Positions 13,852 to 26,294 of a stretch of 64,000 bases of DNA are shown here, one piece after another. The first letter of the stretch is position 1; the number at the start of each line of letters is the position of its first letter. Under the pieces are notes generated by a model. That model did no database searches. It had not been told where the DNA came from and was given only the letters and a program-made list of their open reading frames with translations. The stretch comes from Mya arenaria (taxonomy: Eukaryota > Mollusca > Bivalvia > Myida > Myidae), in the NCBI RefSeq assembly GCF_026914265.1, contig NC_069124.1, positions 54,827,888 through 54,891,887 on the forward strand. The letters are read 5' to 3'. Both the position numbers and the translations under genes were made by a program.

Positions 13852-16118
13852 ATGTCATCGCAGCCTTATGTGAACATGTCATAGCAGCCTCATGACACGT
13901 CACCTAAGCCATCTGACATGTCAACACAACCTTAAGAACATGTAACCGCATCCTTTTGAACATGTCATCACAACCTAATGGTATGCCACCACAACCTTAT
14001 TACATGCCACTGCAGTCTAATGACATGTCATCACAGCCTTATGACATGTCACCACAGTCTAATGACATGTCACCACAGTCTTATGAAATGTCACCACAGT
14101 CTAATGACATATCACCACAGTCTAACGAAATGTCACCACAATCTAATGACATGTCGACACTGTTTAATGACAAGTCACCACAGTCTTATGACATGTCACC
14201 ACAGTCTAATGACATGTCAACACAGCCTTATGAAATGTCACCACAGCCTAATGACATGTCACCAAAGTCTAATGAAATGTCACCACAGCCTAATGACATG
14301 TCACCACAGTCTAATAAATTGTCGACACTGCCTAATGACTTGTCATCACAGCCTAATGACATGTCACCACAGCCTAATGAACATGTCATCACAGCCTAAT
14401 AAATTGTCGACACAGCCTAATGACTTGTCATCACAGCCTCATGACTTGTCATCACAGCCTAATGAACATATCATCACAGCCTAATGAACATGTCACCACG
14501 GCATAATGAACTTGTCATCACAGCCTCATGACTTGTCATCACAGCATAATAAACATGTCATCACTACTTCATGAACATGTCATCACAGCCTAATGGCTTA
14601 TCATCACAGCCTAATGAACATGTCATCACATCCTAATGAACATGTCATCACAGCCTAATGAACTTGTCATCACAGCCTCATGACTTGTCATCACAGCATA
14701 ATAAACATGTCATCACAGCTTCATGAACATGTCATCACAGCCTAATGAACTTGTCATCACAGCCTCATGACTTGTCATCACAGCATAATAAACATGTCAT
14801 CACAGCTTCATGAACATGTCATCACAGCCTAATGACTTGTCATCACAGCCTAATGAACATGTCATCACAGCCTAATGAACATGTCATCACATCCTAATGA
14901 ACATGTCATCACAGCCTAATGACATGTCATCACAGCCTAATGGCTTGTCATCACAGCCTAATGAACATGTCATCACAGCTTCATGAACATGTCATCACAG
15001 CCTAATGAACATGTCATCACAGCCTAATGAATATGTCATCACCGCCTAATGAACATGTCATCACAGCATAATGAACATGTCATCATAGCCTAATGAACAT
15101 GTCATCACAGCCTCATGAACATGTCATAACAGCCTAATGGCTTGTCATCACAGCCTCATGAACATGTCGTCACAGTCTAATGAACATGTCATCACCGCCT
15201 AATGAACATGTCATCACAGCCTAATGAACATGTCATCACAGCCTCATAAACATGTCATCACAGCCTAATGGCTTGTCATCACAGCCTAATGAACATGTCA
15301 TCACAGCCTAATGAACATGTCATCACAGCCTAATGGCTTGTCATAACAGCCTAATGAACATGTCATCACAGCTTCATGAACATGTCATCACCGCCTAATG
15401 AACATGTCTTCACAGCCTAATGAACATGTCATCACAGCTTCACGAACATGTCATCACAGCCTAATGGCTTGTCATCACAGCCTAATGAACATGTCATCAC
15501 AGTCTAATGAACATGTCATCACCGCCTAATGAACATGTCATCACACTCTAATGAACATGTCATCACCGCCTAATGAACATGTCATCACAGCCTAATGAAC
15601 ATGTCATCACAGCCTAATGAACATGTCATCACAGCCTAATGAACATGTCATCACAGCCTAATGAACATGTCATCACAGCCTCATGAACATATCGTCACAG
15701 CCTCATGAACAGTCATCACAGCCTAATGAATATGTCATCACAGCCTCATGAACATGTCACCACAGCCTCATGAACATGTCATCACAGCCTCATGAACATG
15801 TCATCACAGCCTAATATCTTGACATCACAGCCTAATGAACATGTCATCACAGATTATGAGCATGTCATCACAGCATTATGAACATATCATCACAGCCTCA
15901 TGATCATGTCATCACAGCCTAATGAACATGTCATCACAGCCTAATGATCATGTCACCACAGCCTCATGAACATGTCACCACAGCCTCATGAACATGTCAC
16001 CACAGCCTCATGAACATGTCACCACAGCCTCACAAACATGTCATCATAGCCTCATGAACATGTCATCACAGCCTCACATCACAACCTCATGAACATGTCA
16101 TCACAGCCTTATGAACAT
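13852..16118 (+). repeat. 21/22-bp minisatellite array (block 2)
   Basis: This block is related to block 1. Between about 13950 and 14400 the unit is 21 bp (TGACATGTCACCACAGTCTAA type). From about 14400 it becomes 22 bp through an added A, with consensus TGAACATGTCATCACAGCCTAA, and runs about 75 further units with scattered variants such as GGCTTGTCATCACAGCC. The extra base shifts the frame at every unit, so the 22-bp part cannot encode a long protein. The array decays near 16100. Confidence 0.96.
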
Positions 16119-16776
16119 TCATGCAAGTGGCAGAAGTTGGTCATAATTATAATGCTGATCCTGATGCTGACCTGACTGAATGCCGCTTGACAACGGATCT
16201 AAATGTTTACAAAACAAATACACTTTTATCATAAATTTTAGATATGTATTTATTTGCCAATATCACCACATTGTAAATATCCATACAGATTCCTAGATAT
16301 TAATTTAATACCCAGACCAACCAATTAAATCACTCTCTACCCAAAATCCCAAAATATTAATGACAACCAAATTTAAAAGAACATAGACATTCTGTAACAA
16401 TGTCTTATATCAATATAAACCAATCAAATACGGAATGTCAATGTCTAGTGAAAATGATACAGTTGCAAAATAAGCATGAAATAAGTATTCAGTTTGAGTA
16501 AAAATTCCTGAAGCTTTAACATAACTGATAAACTATCACAGTGTGACACAGACAGATATGGTTTATTAGACTGTGATGCAAATACCTTCCTACAAGTACT
16601 TATATGATCATTAATATACTCTGAAACCGATAACAATCCTACCCCAAGGTATACTATAAAAAGTATACCAATTTTCCTATCACAATAATTATTTGCATAT
16701 GGGTCATATATAAATTACATTTCTTCAAAGAAGTGACATGCAACACCTGATAGTACTTTAATATTTCTTGCTATCA
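16119..16776. other. FPGT 3' flank / probable 3' UTR
   Basis: This is AT-rich non-coding DNA between the minisatellite and the FPGT stop codon. TTTATT near 16247 is AATAAA on the minus strand and could serve as a poly(A) signal for FPGT. No gene is visible. Confidence 0.4.
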
Positions 16777-19700
16777 TTATTGTTTGATTAAATTGTACAG
16801 GTTATTACGCTGCTTCAACATAGCATTCAAATCTTTAGATTTCAAGATAGCAGCCATAGACACAACTGTCGTAGTTTCTAAGGACACAAGTTTCGGGTCA
16901 TCAGTTTTCAGGGCCCTGATACATGTCAATGCAAGCTGAAGTGACTGGCTCGGTGACTGAGTTACAGGGAACAAACAAGCAAACCACAGATTTGTCTTGC
17001 TCTTTGCATCTGAAGGTTTGGGTTGTACTTTTTCTCCAGTAAGATTAACAACCTTCACATACTCTTGAACAGTTTTCCCATGAAAATGAAGTCTAGATAT
17101 GTCATTTGCAGGCTCCATCTTTTTCAGGTTGTCTTTAATGTGGAAGAACACTGTTGCAAACTGAGTTTCATTGTCAACCTGTACTGGTATAGTGTGGATA
17201 AATATGTTTGGTGGAAATTCTAGGCATTCTTGGTTGCCCGCATTAACTGCATTTACATCTTCACAATCGTTTTCAGTTTTTATGGTGTAGGTAAGATTGC
17301 TAAGTATACAGTTTTGACCAACTCTTACTGGAATGCCAAAATGGCAAAACTCAACAACTGCAGTCTCTGGAATGTACGAGCTTAGGGGAAGAGAACTGTG
17401 CATCACACACCCCAGTGATGTGTCTGACAAACGCATCTTTTTCCTTGTTGGGCTGCCTAAATCACCTCCACTGAGTGGAAGAACCTTCATGTTTTCTGTC
17501 CACAAGTTAAAAACATCTTTCCCAAGGCCCATTTCAGACTGGAACTCTGCATCGAAGCAGAAGTAGTTGATGTACTCCTGTGTTGTACCAATGTGGACAA
17601 ATTTTGATAAGTTCATCACCAACAATGTGAGAGGAGTACCCCTTAGAAGGTCAAACACTTTCTCCCTTGTAGCCTTCAAATCTTGCGTAAGTGTGCTGAT
17701 GTTTCCAGTGTTGTCTATGTAGTCTCTTGTTGCTCCTTCGCCAAGCGCTTGCAGAAAATCACCATAAGCATCAATTTCACATTTTACCGGACCAATGGCT
17801 TCCAAAAATTGAAGTAGTTTCTTTGTAACATCATGAGCAAAGAAAAAAGAGCTATCAGTGTATGCTGCCTTGCCATCAACAACCAAGTTCCCTGCAAGCT
17901 TGCTTTGCTCTTTATCCAAAACAGCTCCTTTTGCATACATTGTTTCTATGGATGGTTTTTGAAGAACTTGGTAGCATGAGCAATTCTGTAGTGGAATATT
18001 AGGGTCAACTTTCTCAATATCTTTGATGACATACACTCCATGTCCAGTGCCTACGTCTAGAGAAGAAGGGTGAGCAAGTGCTGTGAAGCCTTCAGGGGCA
18101 AACTGTATGTCCTCATGATTATCACCCAGACTGTACACAAGAAAATCATCAGCGCATGTAACAAACACTCCTGGTCCCATTTTAGGAATCAGAGGGCAGA
18201 ACATTGCTAGTTTCATATCCAGCATATCACACATGGATTTCTCGCCCTTTGGTACTGGAGCAAAGACCTTGCCTAGAACGCTAGCACTTGGCATTCTCTG
18301 GCTTTGGCCCCCAGCATGGATGAGAAGGACCCTCTTGTTGTACAGATCTTCACCATACTTCTCCAACAGGAACTGTAGACTCACAAGAGTTGATCCACCA
18401 TTTCCTGAAATAAATAATTCACAATACATATTATATTACATAATACTAATCAAACCATAAAATGTATGTTAATATTATGTTACTTGACTATGATGCTATG
18501 GTAATTATACAAAAATAAATTATTATTGAAAACTGCCTGATTATTTCCACCGTAATTAACTTCGGAGTTACACAAATTACTTTAATAGGATCAGTATTCC
18601 AAATTATCACGAACTCGCAGGCCCAAATCAAGCCCAGCAAAAGTTTTCTCATTTGTTAATAAATTCAGGCTTGTGTTATTTTACAAAATGAACCTAATGA
18701 CAGAGTTGTAATACTCAGGCTTATGCAAGAAAATCTTAATTTGATATCAGAAACAGATGTACATAAAATGAAAGAATATTATAAACCTTTTCATGAAGCT
18801 ACAAATAAACATATCAGATTTATTTCCAGTTCAAATTAGAAGGAACATAAGCAAAATATCATGACCAACAATCTGTAAAACCTACATGTTATTAAATGTA
18901 TTATTTCATGTACAATATAAGTCCACCTTAAACGCCTTTTTTCTGCTATATGCACAATCTGCAAGCTTACCTATTTTCGGTCCTGGTGGATCAGCTACTA
19001 CATGGATGGGCACGTCCAATGGCAGCTCTCCTCGCCCGGTCTTGTATTCCAGTTGTCTGTCATAGACCTCCTTTTGTGCTTCATCCATGGCAGTCAACAC
19101 AATCAAGTCCCAGAACTCACAACCAAACTCATCCCTTTTTTTTCCTGCATTTAAACAAAATTACTGTTGGAAACAATGCAAGCACAAATTGGAAGAGTTA
19201 TATTACATATATGTGACTAAATGAAATCTAACCTTGTGCCAACACCAAAGAGGTTGTGGGTTTGATCCCAAGGAAGGGTACTTTCACTTGGCCTGTCAAA
19301 TGGGTTTTAACCACTAAGATTGATCTTAAGAAATCCCCAAAATAGAATTTGATTATATTGACTAACAAAAAATGGCAAATGACCCCTTTTTGAACTTTGA
19401 CCAAAGTTATTACAGTATAATTACTAAACATACATGTACATGTATGCCTTTACAAATAATTATGTAAGGGGCATTAAGGCAGTGGTTGATTCTTTACAGA
19501 ACTGTCTGGATTTTTACATAAAATGCAAAACTACCAATCAGTTAAACTTAATAATCTTGGCAGCAATGGCTTGATTTAAAAAATAGAAACCATGACAACC
19601 AGAACATCAGCCCACAGTTAACCAAGTGAACTAACCAGTTAAAAATTCTTATCCACTGTCAATACCTCTCCTTAAAATACATTAGTACCGGTAGGCCTAG

Positions 19701-20322
19701 TTATTCCCACTCACACTACTGGCCAGTACACTTCTAAGTTTCTGTGTCTCTCTTGCTTGGACAGTGAGATTTCAATGGTTATTACAATTAGAATGGCTGA
19801 ACAAATATGTAATTGTACAAAGTCCATTAAGTACATGCAAAACGTAATGCACCAGTCAATTGTAACAACAGCCCCCCAGGTCCCGGGAATAGCGGGGACT
19901 TTAACTTTCCATCCAGCCAGGTAAAATCCCCGCCCTACAAGGACAGACTGCTGGTAGACTCCCTGCAAAATACCCCCGCAGTCTGCGGATAACCTAGATA
20001 GGCCGATTCCCTGCTATTTTTGGCGCAAAAACAAATCCATCTTTTCACTCGGTACCTGGAAGGTAAAAACACGGAATATTTCCCCTGCTAGTCCCCTGAT
20101 GTGGAGAGTGGGGCGTTACAATTGACTTGTGCATAAAATGCGTGTACATGTGTGTCATGGTGTCAATGTTTTGTTAATTTTTTTCATACAAATAAATTAA
20201 TAAACATTCTAATATGATCATTTGATTTGGTGGTTTTAAATACATAATCTGATGGTTAAATCACCTCTAATTGTTCCATATGACTCATAGATTTGTGAGT
20301 TCTTGTTTGTCGGGGATGACAT
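16777..20322 (-). CDS. FPGT: Fucose-1-phosphate guanylyltransferase (GDP-L-fucose pyrophosphorylase)
   Basis: The enzyme joins L-fucose-1-phosphate and GTP to give GDP-L-fucose plus pyrophosphate, in the cytosolic fucose salvage pathway. I join three exons: 20322-20265 (ATG, 19 codons plus 1 nt), 19144-18971 and 18404-16777. Both introns are phase 1 with GT/AG ends, and the product is 619 residues (the human protein is about 600). The first join gives YGTIRGKKRDEFGCEFWD, which resembles the family N-terminus around its RG-EFWD segment. Other family marks are PKIGNGGSTL (about 75-84), the nucleotidyltransferase loop LLIHAGGQSQRMPSAS (about 104-119) and a beta-helix-like C-terminal half. The ATG exon is the weakest part, being short and found only by phase and similarity. 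No frame breaks are seen. A MITE lies in intron 1. Confidence 0.93.
19848..20133 (-). mobile_element. MITE, TGCACCAGTCAATTG family (copy in FPGT intron 1)
   Basis: This 286-bp element has terminal inverted repeats that start TGCACCAGTCAATTGTAAC. Its interior is the reverse complement of the copies at 37345 and 55344, sharing AAAAATAGC-GGGAA and the following GC-rich block. It has no coding capacity, and the target duplication is not clear. It is a non-autonomous DNA transposon of unassigned superfamily. Confidence 0.82.
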
Positions 20323-22463
20323 GTCCAAAATACTTCTTAATTGTCTAATCAACGGATGGTCATGAGAATGTTGACACCTGTCAAAACACCTCGACGTAGA
20401 GTCACTTCCCTTGAATTGTATTATACAACCTCTAAGAAAATTTCGATACAGCCTCTAAGAAAATATAGAGAAAATAAAATGTGAGAATAATTTTGGTAAC
20501 GCTAGTTTCATAATTTAACAAGTACTCTTTTTGAGACAATTTTAACGCACATAACACTGTACCGTTGTTAAAAAAACTGTAATGGACCTAGATATGACTT
20601 AACAATTTAAAACAAAACAATCACTTTATAGGAACATACTACTGTAGTAATTAAGTCAAGCAGTGCTACTTACACGGACAAATATATTTCTTTTGCAAAC
20701 AAAGAGCACCACATAAGCCTTTTTTGATGTCAATGCTCAACTATTCTCAACGGATCAAAGGGGCACAACCTTTCAACATCGAAGTCAGAGTGATGACTTG
20801 CTTCACATATGTGTAATACTTAATTCACATATCTACAATATTGTTCATATCATCACACGGACATCCACTGGTTGATAGGTCTGTGATCATCATGAACACA
20901 TTCTGAGGCGTTTAAAATGCATTTTCGTATAACTGATTGCGATTTGTTTTTGCAACCCAAGGGTTGAACATATCAATGACCTTGCTTCAAAATATTGAAG
21001 CTGCATTTTTTCTGTTTCGGAATTTTTACATCATAAAGGCAAGTCGTATCTTACTGCAAAATGCTGAGTAAATAGTCTAATGAGAAAATGGTGTTGTACT
21101 GTGTGATCAAAATGCAAAGCAATGATTGGACATCTCACAGAGAAGCAAAAATGCTGAACCTTCAGAAATTGTAACTAAAAAAATGTATTGTTTGGGGATT
21201 TAAGGTTTTTGTAAAAAAGAATCTGTGATAAAATTACTTAGATTTAATACTAAAAGCGTTGCTACTGAAAACATGGGATTTTGTAGCTTCAACATTTGGA
21301 AGAAATAATGGATCCTCAGGAAAAAGAATAAGAATTGGGATGGGCTGCAAAATGCAACAGCGTGTATAACTGTTTACAAATTGATACTATTTACGCATTA
21401 ATATTCAGCTTTGAAGTGCATTGAACATGTCACTCCATCTATATAAAAAAACGCAAATTTGTTCACATGTAATTTTATTTTTTTAATACAACATCTATCA
21501 AATTACTTATAAGGAGAACATAATAATATATGTGCACTGGTCTTGACAGAACACAGGGATCTACAGAATATCATCTTGAAACATACAAAACAATATGTTT
21601 TACATACCAACAAGCACATCCAAGTTTGTATGTAACTAATAAACCATAAAGCCATTTTTTTAATGCTGACAATGTGATCTGATGCTTTCAGTATAACACA
21701 GTCATATATCTATCTATAAAGATGCAACCTTTTCAATAAGGGAATCACTAACACTTATAATGAAAACAAATCAGGCAGAACTCAAAACACCAATAATGTT
21801 CATAATACACAAAATATATCAAAATGGATAATACTTTCAAACATATAAAGTGCTTTTATTAAAAGGACTTCATTTCATTTGGCTCTTATTATTTTAGTCA
21901 TACAATACTTAGATTCTAAAAATTAGATTCCGAACTAAAATCATTTAATATTCGTAACAAATGATAACATTACAATAAGACTTTGAATATATCATTTTTA
22001 TAGTTCACTTGTTAAAAATCTTAAATATTTATACATAACATAAAGAGATTTAACATAAAACAGATTTACTATCAATACAAAACCTATGGCAAGAAGAAGT
22101 TCGTTAGATCTATTGGGTGTTTTTGCGTATAACTGTAATAATGGCAATCTTTGCGTGTTACTGTTATAATGGCACAACAACTATTATAATATATTGCTAG
22201 ACAAAAACAAATATTTTCTAGTTACCATTGTATACAGTATAAAACTTATAAATATGATTTTAATATTAATTATACTGTACTTGTTAGAGCAAACAAAAGT
22301 TTATAACTAAAATTATGGGTTCCTAAACAACTATAATATCAATACTGCTTATATGACCATTAAATAAAATAAGGCATACTATCATGTACAAAAATTCTGA
22401 CTGACTAGCATTCAAGAAAATTTCTTTTGATTGTTAAAAAGTACCGGTACATGTAAAACTAAA

Positions 22464-22537
22464 TGAATACGGTTATAAGTTTATTTGACAAAATCTGCAA
22501 TGAATACGGTTATAAGTTTATTTGACAAAATCTGCAA
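22464..22537 (+). repeat. Exact 37-bp tandem duplication
   Basis: Two identical adjacent 37-bp copies begin TGAATACGGTTATAAG, at 22464-22500 and 22501-22537. The perfect identity suggests a recent event. Confidence 0.97.
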
Positions 22538-23992
22538 AAACAATGCTTTTGGCCATATATGTGATGTTATAGGGTAGTTCCACTTAAGAGCAAATCGAAC
22601 AAACTACAACCATGAACATCGAGTATCAAAGTTCTGTGCAGGATAAAAATAGACCAACAGTTTTCTGATCACCTTTGCAGCCCTAATTCAATAACTTAAG
22701 TAAAATCAATACTCTAAAGCATGGCTGACACTTGGTGATTAAATATCTCTTAAAAGCTGGCTGGAGATAACACCAATAACAGTGTACAAACATACACCCT
22801 TATCTTTCCAAGCTTAAATGTCTATGAACTCAATGTTGTAGAGTAACAACTAGCAAAAGCATTCTAACATAATCTTACCATGTGTTACTTAATCTTGATC
22901 ACCATACATACATAGAGAATTCTAACTTGTTGATACTTTTGTTAACTGTTTGTATGAATAAAATAATAATGAGTTGAGTCTTTAGACATACACATAATCA
23001 GATGTATACATGTGATTTGTAAAATGTAAATGTACATGTATATAGGAAGTTCTGAATTTTATCTTCCTACAACTAATGCTATCTAATCTGTATATTTAGC
23101 TCAGTCATACAACTGCAGGAAGGAAAAATGCAGAAGTAAAGTACCGGTACTAGAAACAAGAAAAAACATATGACCCGCATTGAAATCTTTAGATCCTTGA
23201 GTTTACAAATATATTTAAAGTAGATTCAGAAAACAATTTTCAGGAATGGTTTTAAAAACCAAAATTGTCTGTAATAGTTCTGGCCATCTCTGGACAGTGT
23301 GCATGGCAAAGAAATAATAGAATTTTGTTCACTAATATTATATATTCACAAATAACATTACCAAAACATCCAATTAAATCTTAAAAAGCAACAATGACCT
23401 GTTTTAAACTTTACACAACCACCATATGATAATAAGCAGGACTAAAATACAATATAACCATTACAACTGTGGACAATTATACAAAAGTCATGTAAAACAC
23501 TAAAAATCAACTTAAAATTAAAGTAAAAATGCCATGTCTAAATGCCATGTCTTAATTTACTACTTATATTCTTCCTATTTAGTATTTCAAATATACTTAC
23601 AGATATTCACATTTAAATTGTTTATGGATAATGTTTACTGTCTTGTTTTTTTTTTAATCATTAATCTTCTTCTCCATTGACATTATGTGTTTTGTTAAAA
23701 AGATGAATCTTAATTAAATGTATCATTCTCAGAAACAATGCAAAAGTTCAATGCTGAGTTGATTTCTTATCTGAAAGAACTGAAACATCTAAAAAGTGTA
23801 ACCAGTAACACTACACATTTATTAAAGAAAACAATGCAACTTTATATTAAAAATGAAATTAAAACTGTTTAAAATAAATGAAAATTAAAACTATTTTAGC
23901 TGTTGATTAGAACCATATTCAAGGCATGTGTCGCGATGAAAAAGGCATTATTCTAAAAACGATCGGTAAAACAAGTATACATAACGATTTAA

Positions 23993-24024
23993 GAAATCAT
24001 GAAATCATGAAATCATGAAATCAT
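23993..24024 (+). repeat. Short 8-bp tandem repeat GAAATCAT
   Basis: Four tandem copies of GAAATCAT lie in non-coding DNA, and the last is slightly changed beyond the end. Confidence 0.85.
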
Positions 24025-24185
24025 TAAATTAAAAGGGTTCAAATGCTATTCTACTTTTGTTCATCCAGTTCATAATAAAACTGATTTTTGATGTACACCC
24101 TGACTATGTACTTGAAATACTGAAAATGCAACATTGCTTAAAAGTAAAAATATAAATAAAAAACTAATAAATCCTTAATACCGTA

Positions 24186-24200
24186 ATGATGATGACGACA

Positions 24201-24237
<37 letters not shown>

Positions 24238-24249
24238 CGATGATGATGA
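24186..24249 (+). repeat. (GAT)n microsatellite
   Basis: About 21 GAT/ATG triplets with a few GAC interruptions lie downstream of the egghead coding region. Confidence 0.93.
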
Positions 24250-24878
24250 AATACTAAGTTCATTACTTTTTAAGAGAAAGTCAGATAACTTTAGCTGAGC
24301 GAGAGTAAAGACGTAAGTTAATACTGAACACTGATCTGCAAAGCCAACATAAAAAGAACAACCTTTTTAAAACAGCAAAATTTAGATAATCATTCATGCA
24401 CTTAATGACTTTAAAAGTAGATTCTGAAAAACATTATATAAAGTAAAGATACTGAGTGATTAACAAAAATCTCTAACATTACTCATTAAGTATTCTTTTA
24501 ACAAATTGATCATTAACAAATATTGCAATAAATTTATCATGAACTTTTTTTCGGAAATTGTCTAAGAAGCTTAAATAAATCATTATTCTGTTATCAAGTA
24601 AGATAAAATTACTTAAGAAATGTAAAAAGGTTAACTGTGCAGCGTTACCATGTTCCAGGCTTTTAAGTTAAATTTTTTATTTAATTCAAAATAACTGAAC
24701 ATTATTATTAAAACTTACATGTACAAAAACCTGTGTCATATATGTAACAAAAGCATTCTTCGCAAGATAAATGATAAACCATACATGTACAGTATAAATG
24801 ACATGATATTTATTTTATTTGCACTGTAATATAGCATAGGTACGACATTCCAAGATTTGAGTGAAACAGTGGATGAGA

Positions 24879-26294
24879 TCACACATGCTGCACTGTTCCA
24901 GCGGTGGATTCCAGGTCTGTCATCTGCTTTGGCAGCGTTGTCTGCTTGTTCACAATGTGGAATGAAGTCATTTTGGCTGTACAAAGGGCCCATACAACCC
25001 CAGTGGTTTCAAGAACCATGGATACTGGCACTATTACAATTGGTAAAAAGCACAAAAACACATATTTTGGCCAACCCATTCTTCTTGGAGAAAATGATTT
25101 AATTGCACCGAATATAAACAGGAATAACATAGTAGCTCCCATAAACCCGCACAGAATGTTTACACTGCGCCACATTGGTAGCGGGAAAAGGGGCACTAAT
25201 ACGATATTCGGTACAGTGAATGGCATCGAAACCCATGAGAGCAGCATTAATGTAATGCCATACTTGTATCTGTACGAGATCTGTGAACTAAAGAACACAT
25301 TGTAGATTCCCTGGACCCATCGTTTACGCTGATAAATGTAGTCTTTTGCTGAGAACGTACTCTTTTCCCACATTTCCCCTTCAACAAATCCAAACTGATG
25401 GCCTTCCTTCCAAGCTGTCAGAGCAAAGAAACAATCCTCAGCAATGCTGCCCTCAACTCCAAAATCATAGGTGATCTGCTTTTCCGCAGCAGCATTAGAA
25501 ACAATAAAGCTTCCTTTCCAACTGAATACTGGTTTGTGGAGATATTTCAAGCAGAATCGGATCATTCCATAGTCCATTCCTACCCTGACTAGATCAGCTA
25601 GGGTTGTAATCCAACTTACTATTTCCTCGTTTGCGTATGTGATCACCCCCTGCCCAAACTTGTATGTTCCATCATTGATGAAGTTCACTATGCCAATTAC
25701 TGATGATTCAGTGAGTAGAGTTTCTTCATCTAAATGAACGATCCAGTCGTTGTCAGTCAACATATCAACACCTGGCTCTAAACAGTAGTTTAGGGCTCTC
25801 GCCTTGTAAAGAGTGTGGTTTTTGGTCTGGTACTTGGTGGGAACAACGACTTCACGAAGTCGTGGTGACTTAGGTAAGTTCACAGTATTGTCCGTAACAA
25901 CTTCTAGAATGTAATTATCAAGTCCTATTCTGGAGCATACTTCAATATTCCGCTCAACATTTTTCTTTACTAGTTCAGGGAATGTCCCTCGTGTCACTAC
26001 ACGGATGCATATGAATGGTCCAAACAATGTTGATGTCTTAAGCTTTGGTTTTGCTGGATGGGTGTTAAACATAACAAGTCCACAAAAGTTGAACATGGCT
26101 TGAGGGATGGGAACAAATGTTAGAAACCTAAGAATGTATAGCAGTATGGTCACCTTTTCCCCATACTCCAGGAAAGGGTCAAATCCCTCAAGGCGATCAG
26201 GACCAAACCCTCCTGTTAGCACACAGAAAATGAGGATAATAATGAGAAGAAGTCCAACTGTAAGAACATGTAGAATGTGAGAGAGTCCCTCCAT
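24879..26294 (-). CDS. egh: Egghead/BRE-3-type beta-1,4-mannosyltransferase (GT2 family)
   Basis: In flies and nematodes this Golgi/ER membrane enzyme adds mannose to glucosylceramide, giving the Man-Glc-ceramide core of arthro-series glycolipids. The single 471-residue ORF is close to the fly protein in length. Membrane segments lie near 8-28 and 46-75, with more near 345-370, 378-398 and 409-440. The catalytic part between them has HLDEET (187-192, acidic metal-binding pair), IAEDCF (284-289, catalytic ED) and QRKRWVQG (322-329, the QxxRW motif of processive-type GT2 enzymes). The start lies in ACCACCATGG, an excellent Kozak context. A 3' splice site just upstream (AG at 26352-26351) makes 26350-26295 a likely 5' UTR exon. 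No defects are seen. Substrate specificity is inferred from the family. Confidence 0.95.
   Translation of the reverse strand: MEGLSHILHVLTVGLLLIIILIFCVLTGGFGPDRLEGFDPFLEYGEKVTILLYILRFLTFVPIPQAMFNFCGLVMFNTHPAKPKLKTSTLFGPFICIRVVTRGTFPELVKKNVERNIEVCSRIGLDNYILEVVTDNTVNLPKSPRLREVVVPTKYQTKNHTLYKARALNYCLEPGVDMLTDNDWIVHLDEETLLTESSVIGIVNFINDGTYKFGQGVITYANEEIVSWITTLADLVRVGMDYGMIRFCLKYLHKPVFSWKGSFIVSNAAAEKQITYDFGVEGSIAEDCFFALTAWKEGHQFGFVEGEMWEKSTFSAKDYIYQRKRWVQGIYNVFFSSQISYRYKYGITLMLLSWVSMPFTVPNIVLVPLFPLPMWRSVNILCGFMGATMLFLFIFGAIKSFSPRRMGWPKYVFLCFLPIVIVPVSMVLETTGVVWALCTAKMTSFHIVNKQTTLPKQMTDLESTAGTVQHV

Larger units (their letters stand above)
20323..24878. other. Intergenic region / possible long egghead 3' UTR
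   Basis: About 4.5 kb of AT-rich DNA without a credible coding frame lies between the FPGT start and the egghead stop. Part of it may be the egghead 3' UTR, since several TTTATT (minus-strand AATAAA) motifs occur, for example near 21478. The FPGT promoter should be at its left end, but no TATA box stands out there. The region holds a 37-bp tandem duplication, a short 8-bp repeat and a (GAT)n tract. Confidence 0.5.

Noticed and set aside
24904-25305. Plus-strand frame of 133 codons opposite egghead
   Set aside because: It is the antisense shadow of the egghead coding region, which has clear GT2 motifs on the minus strand.
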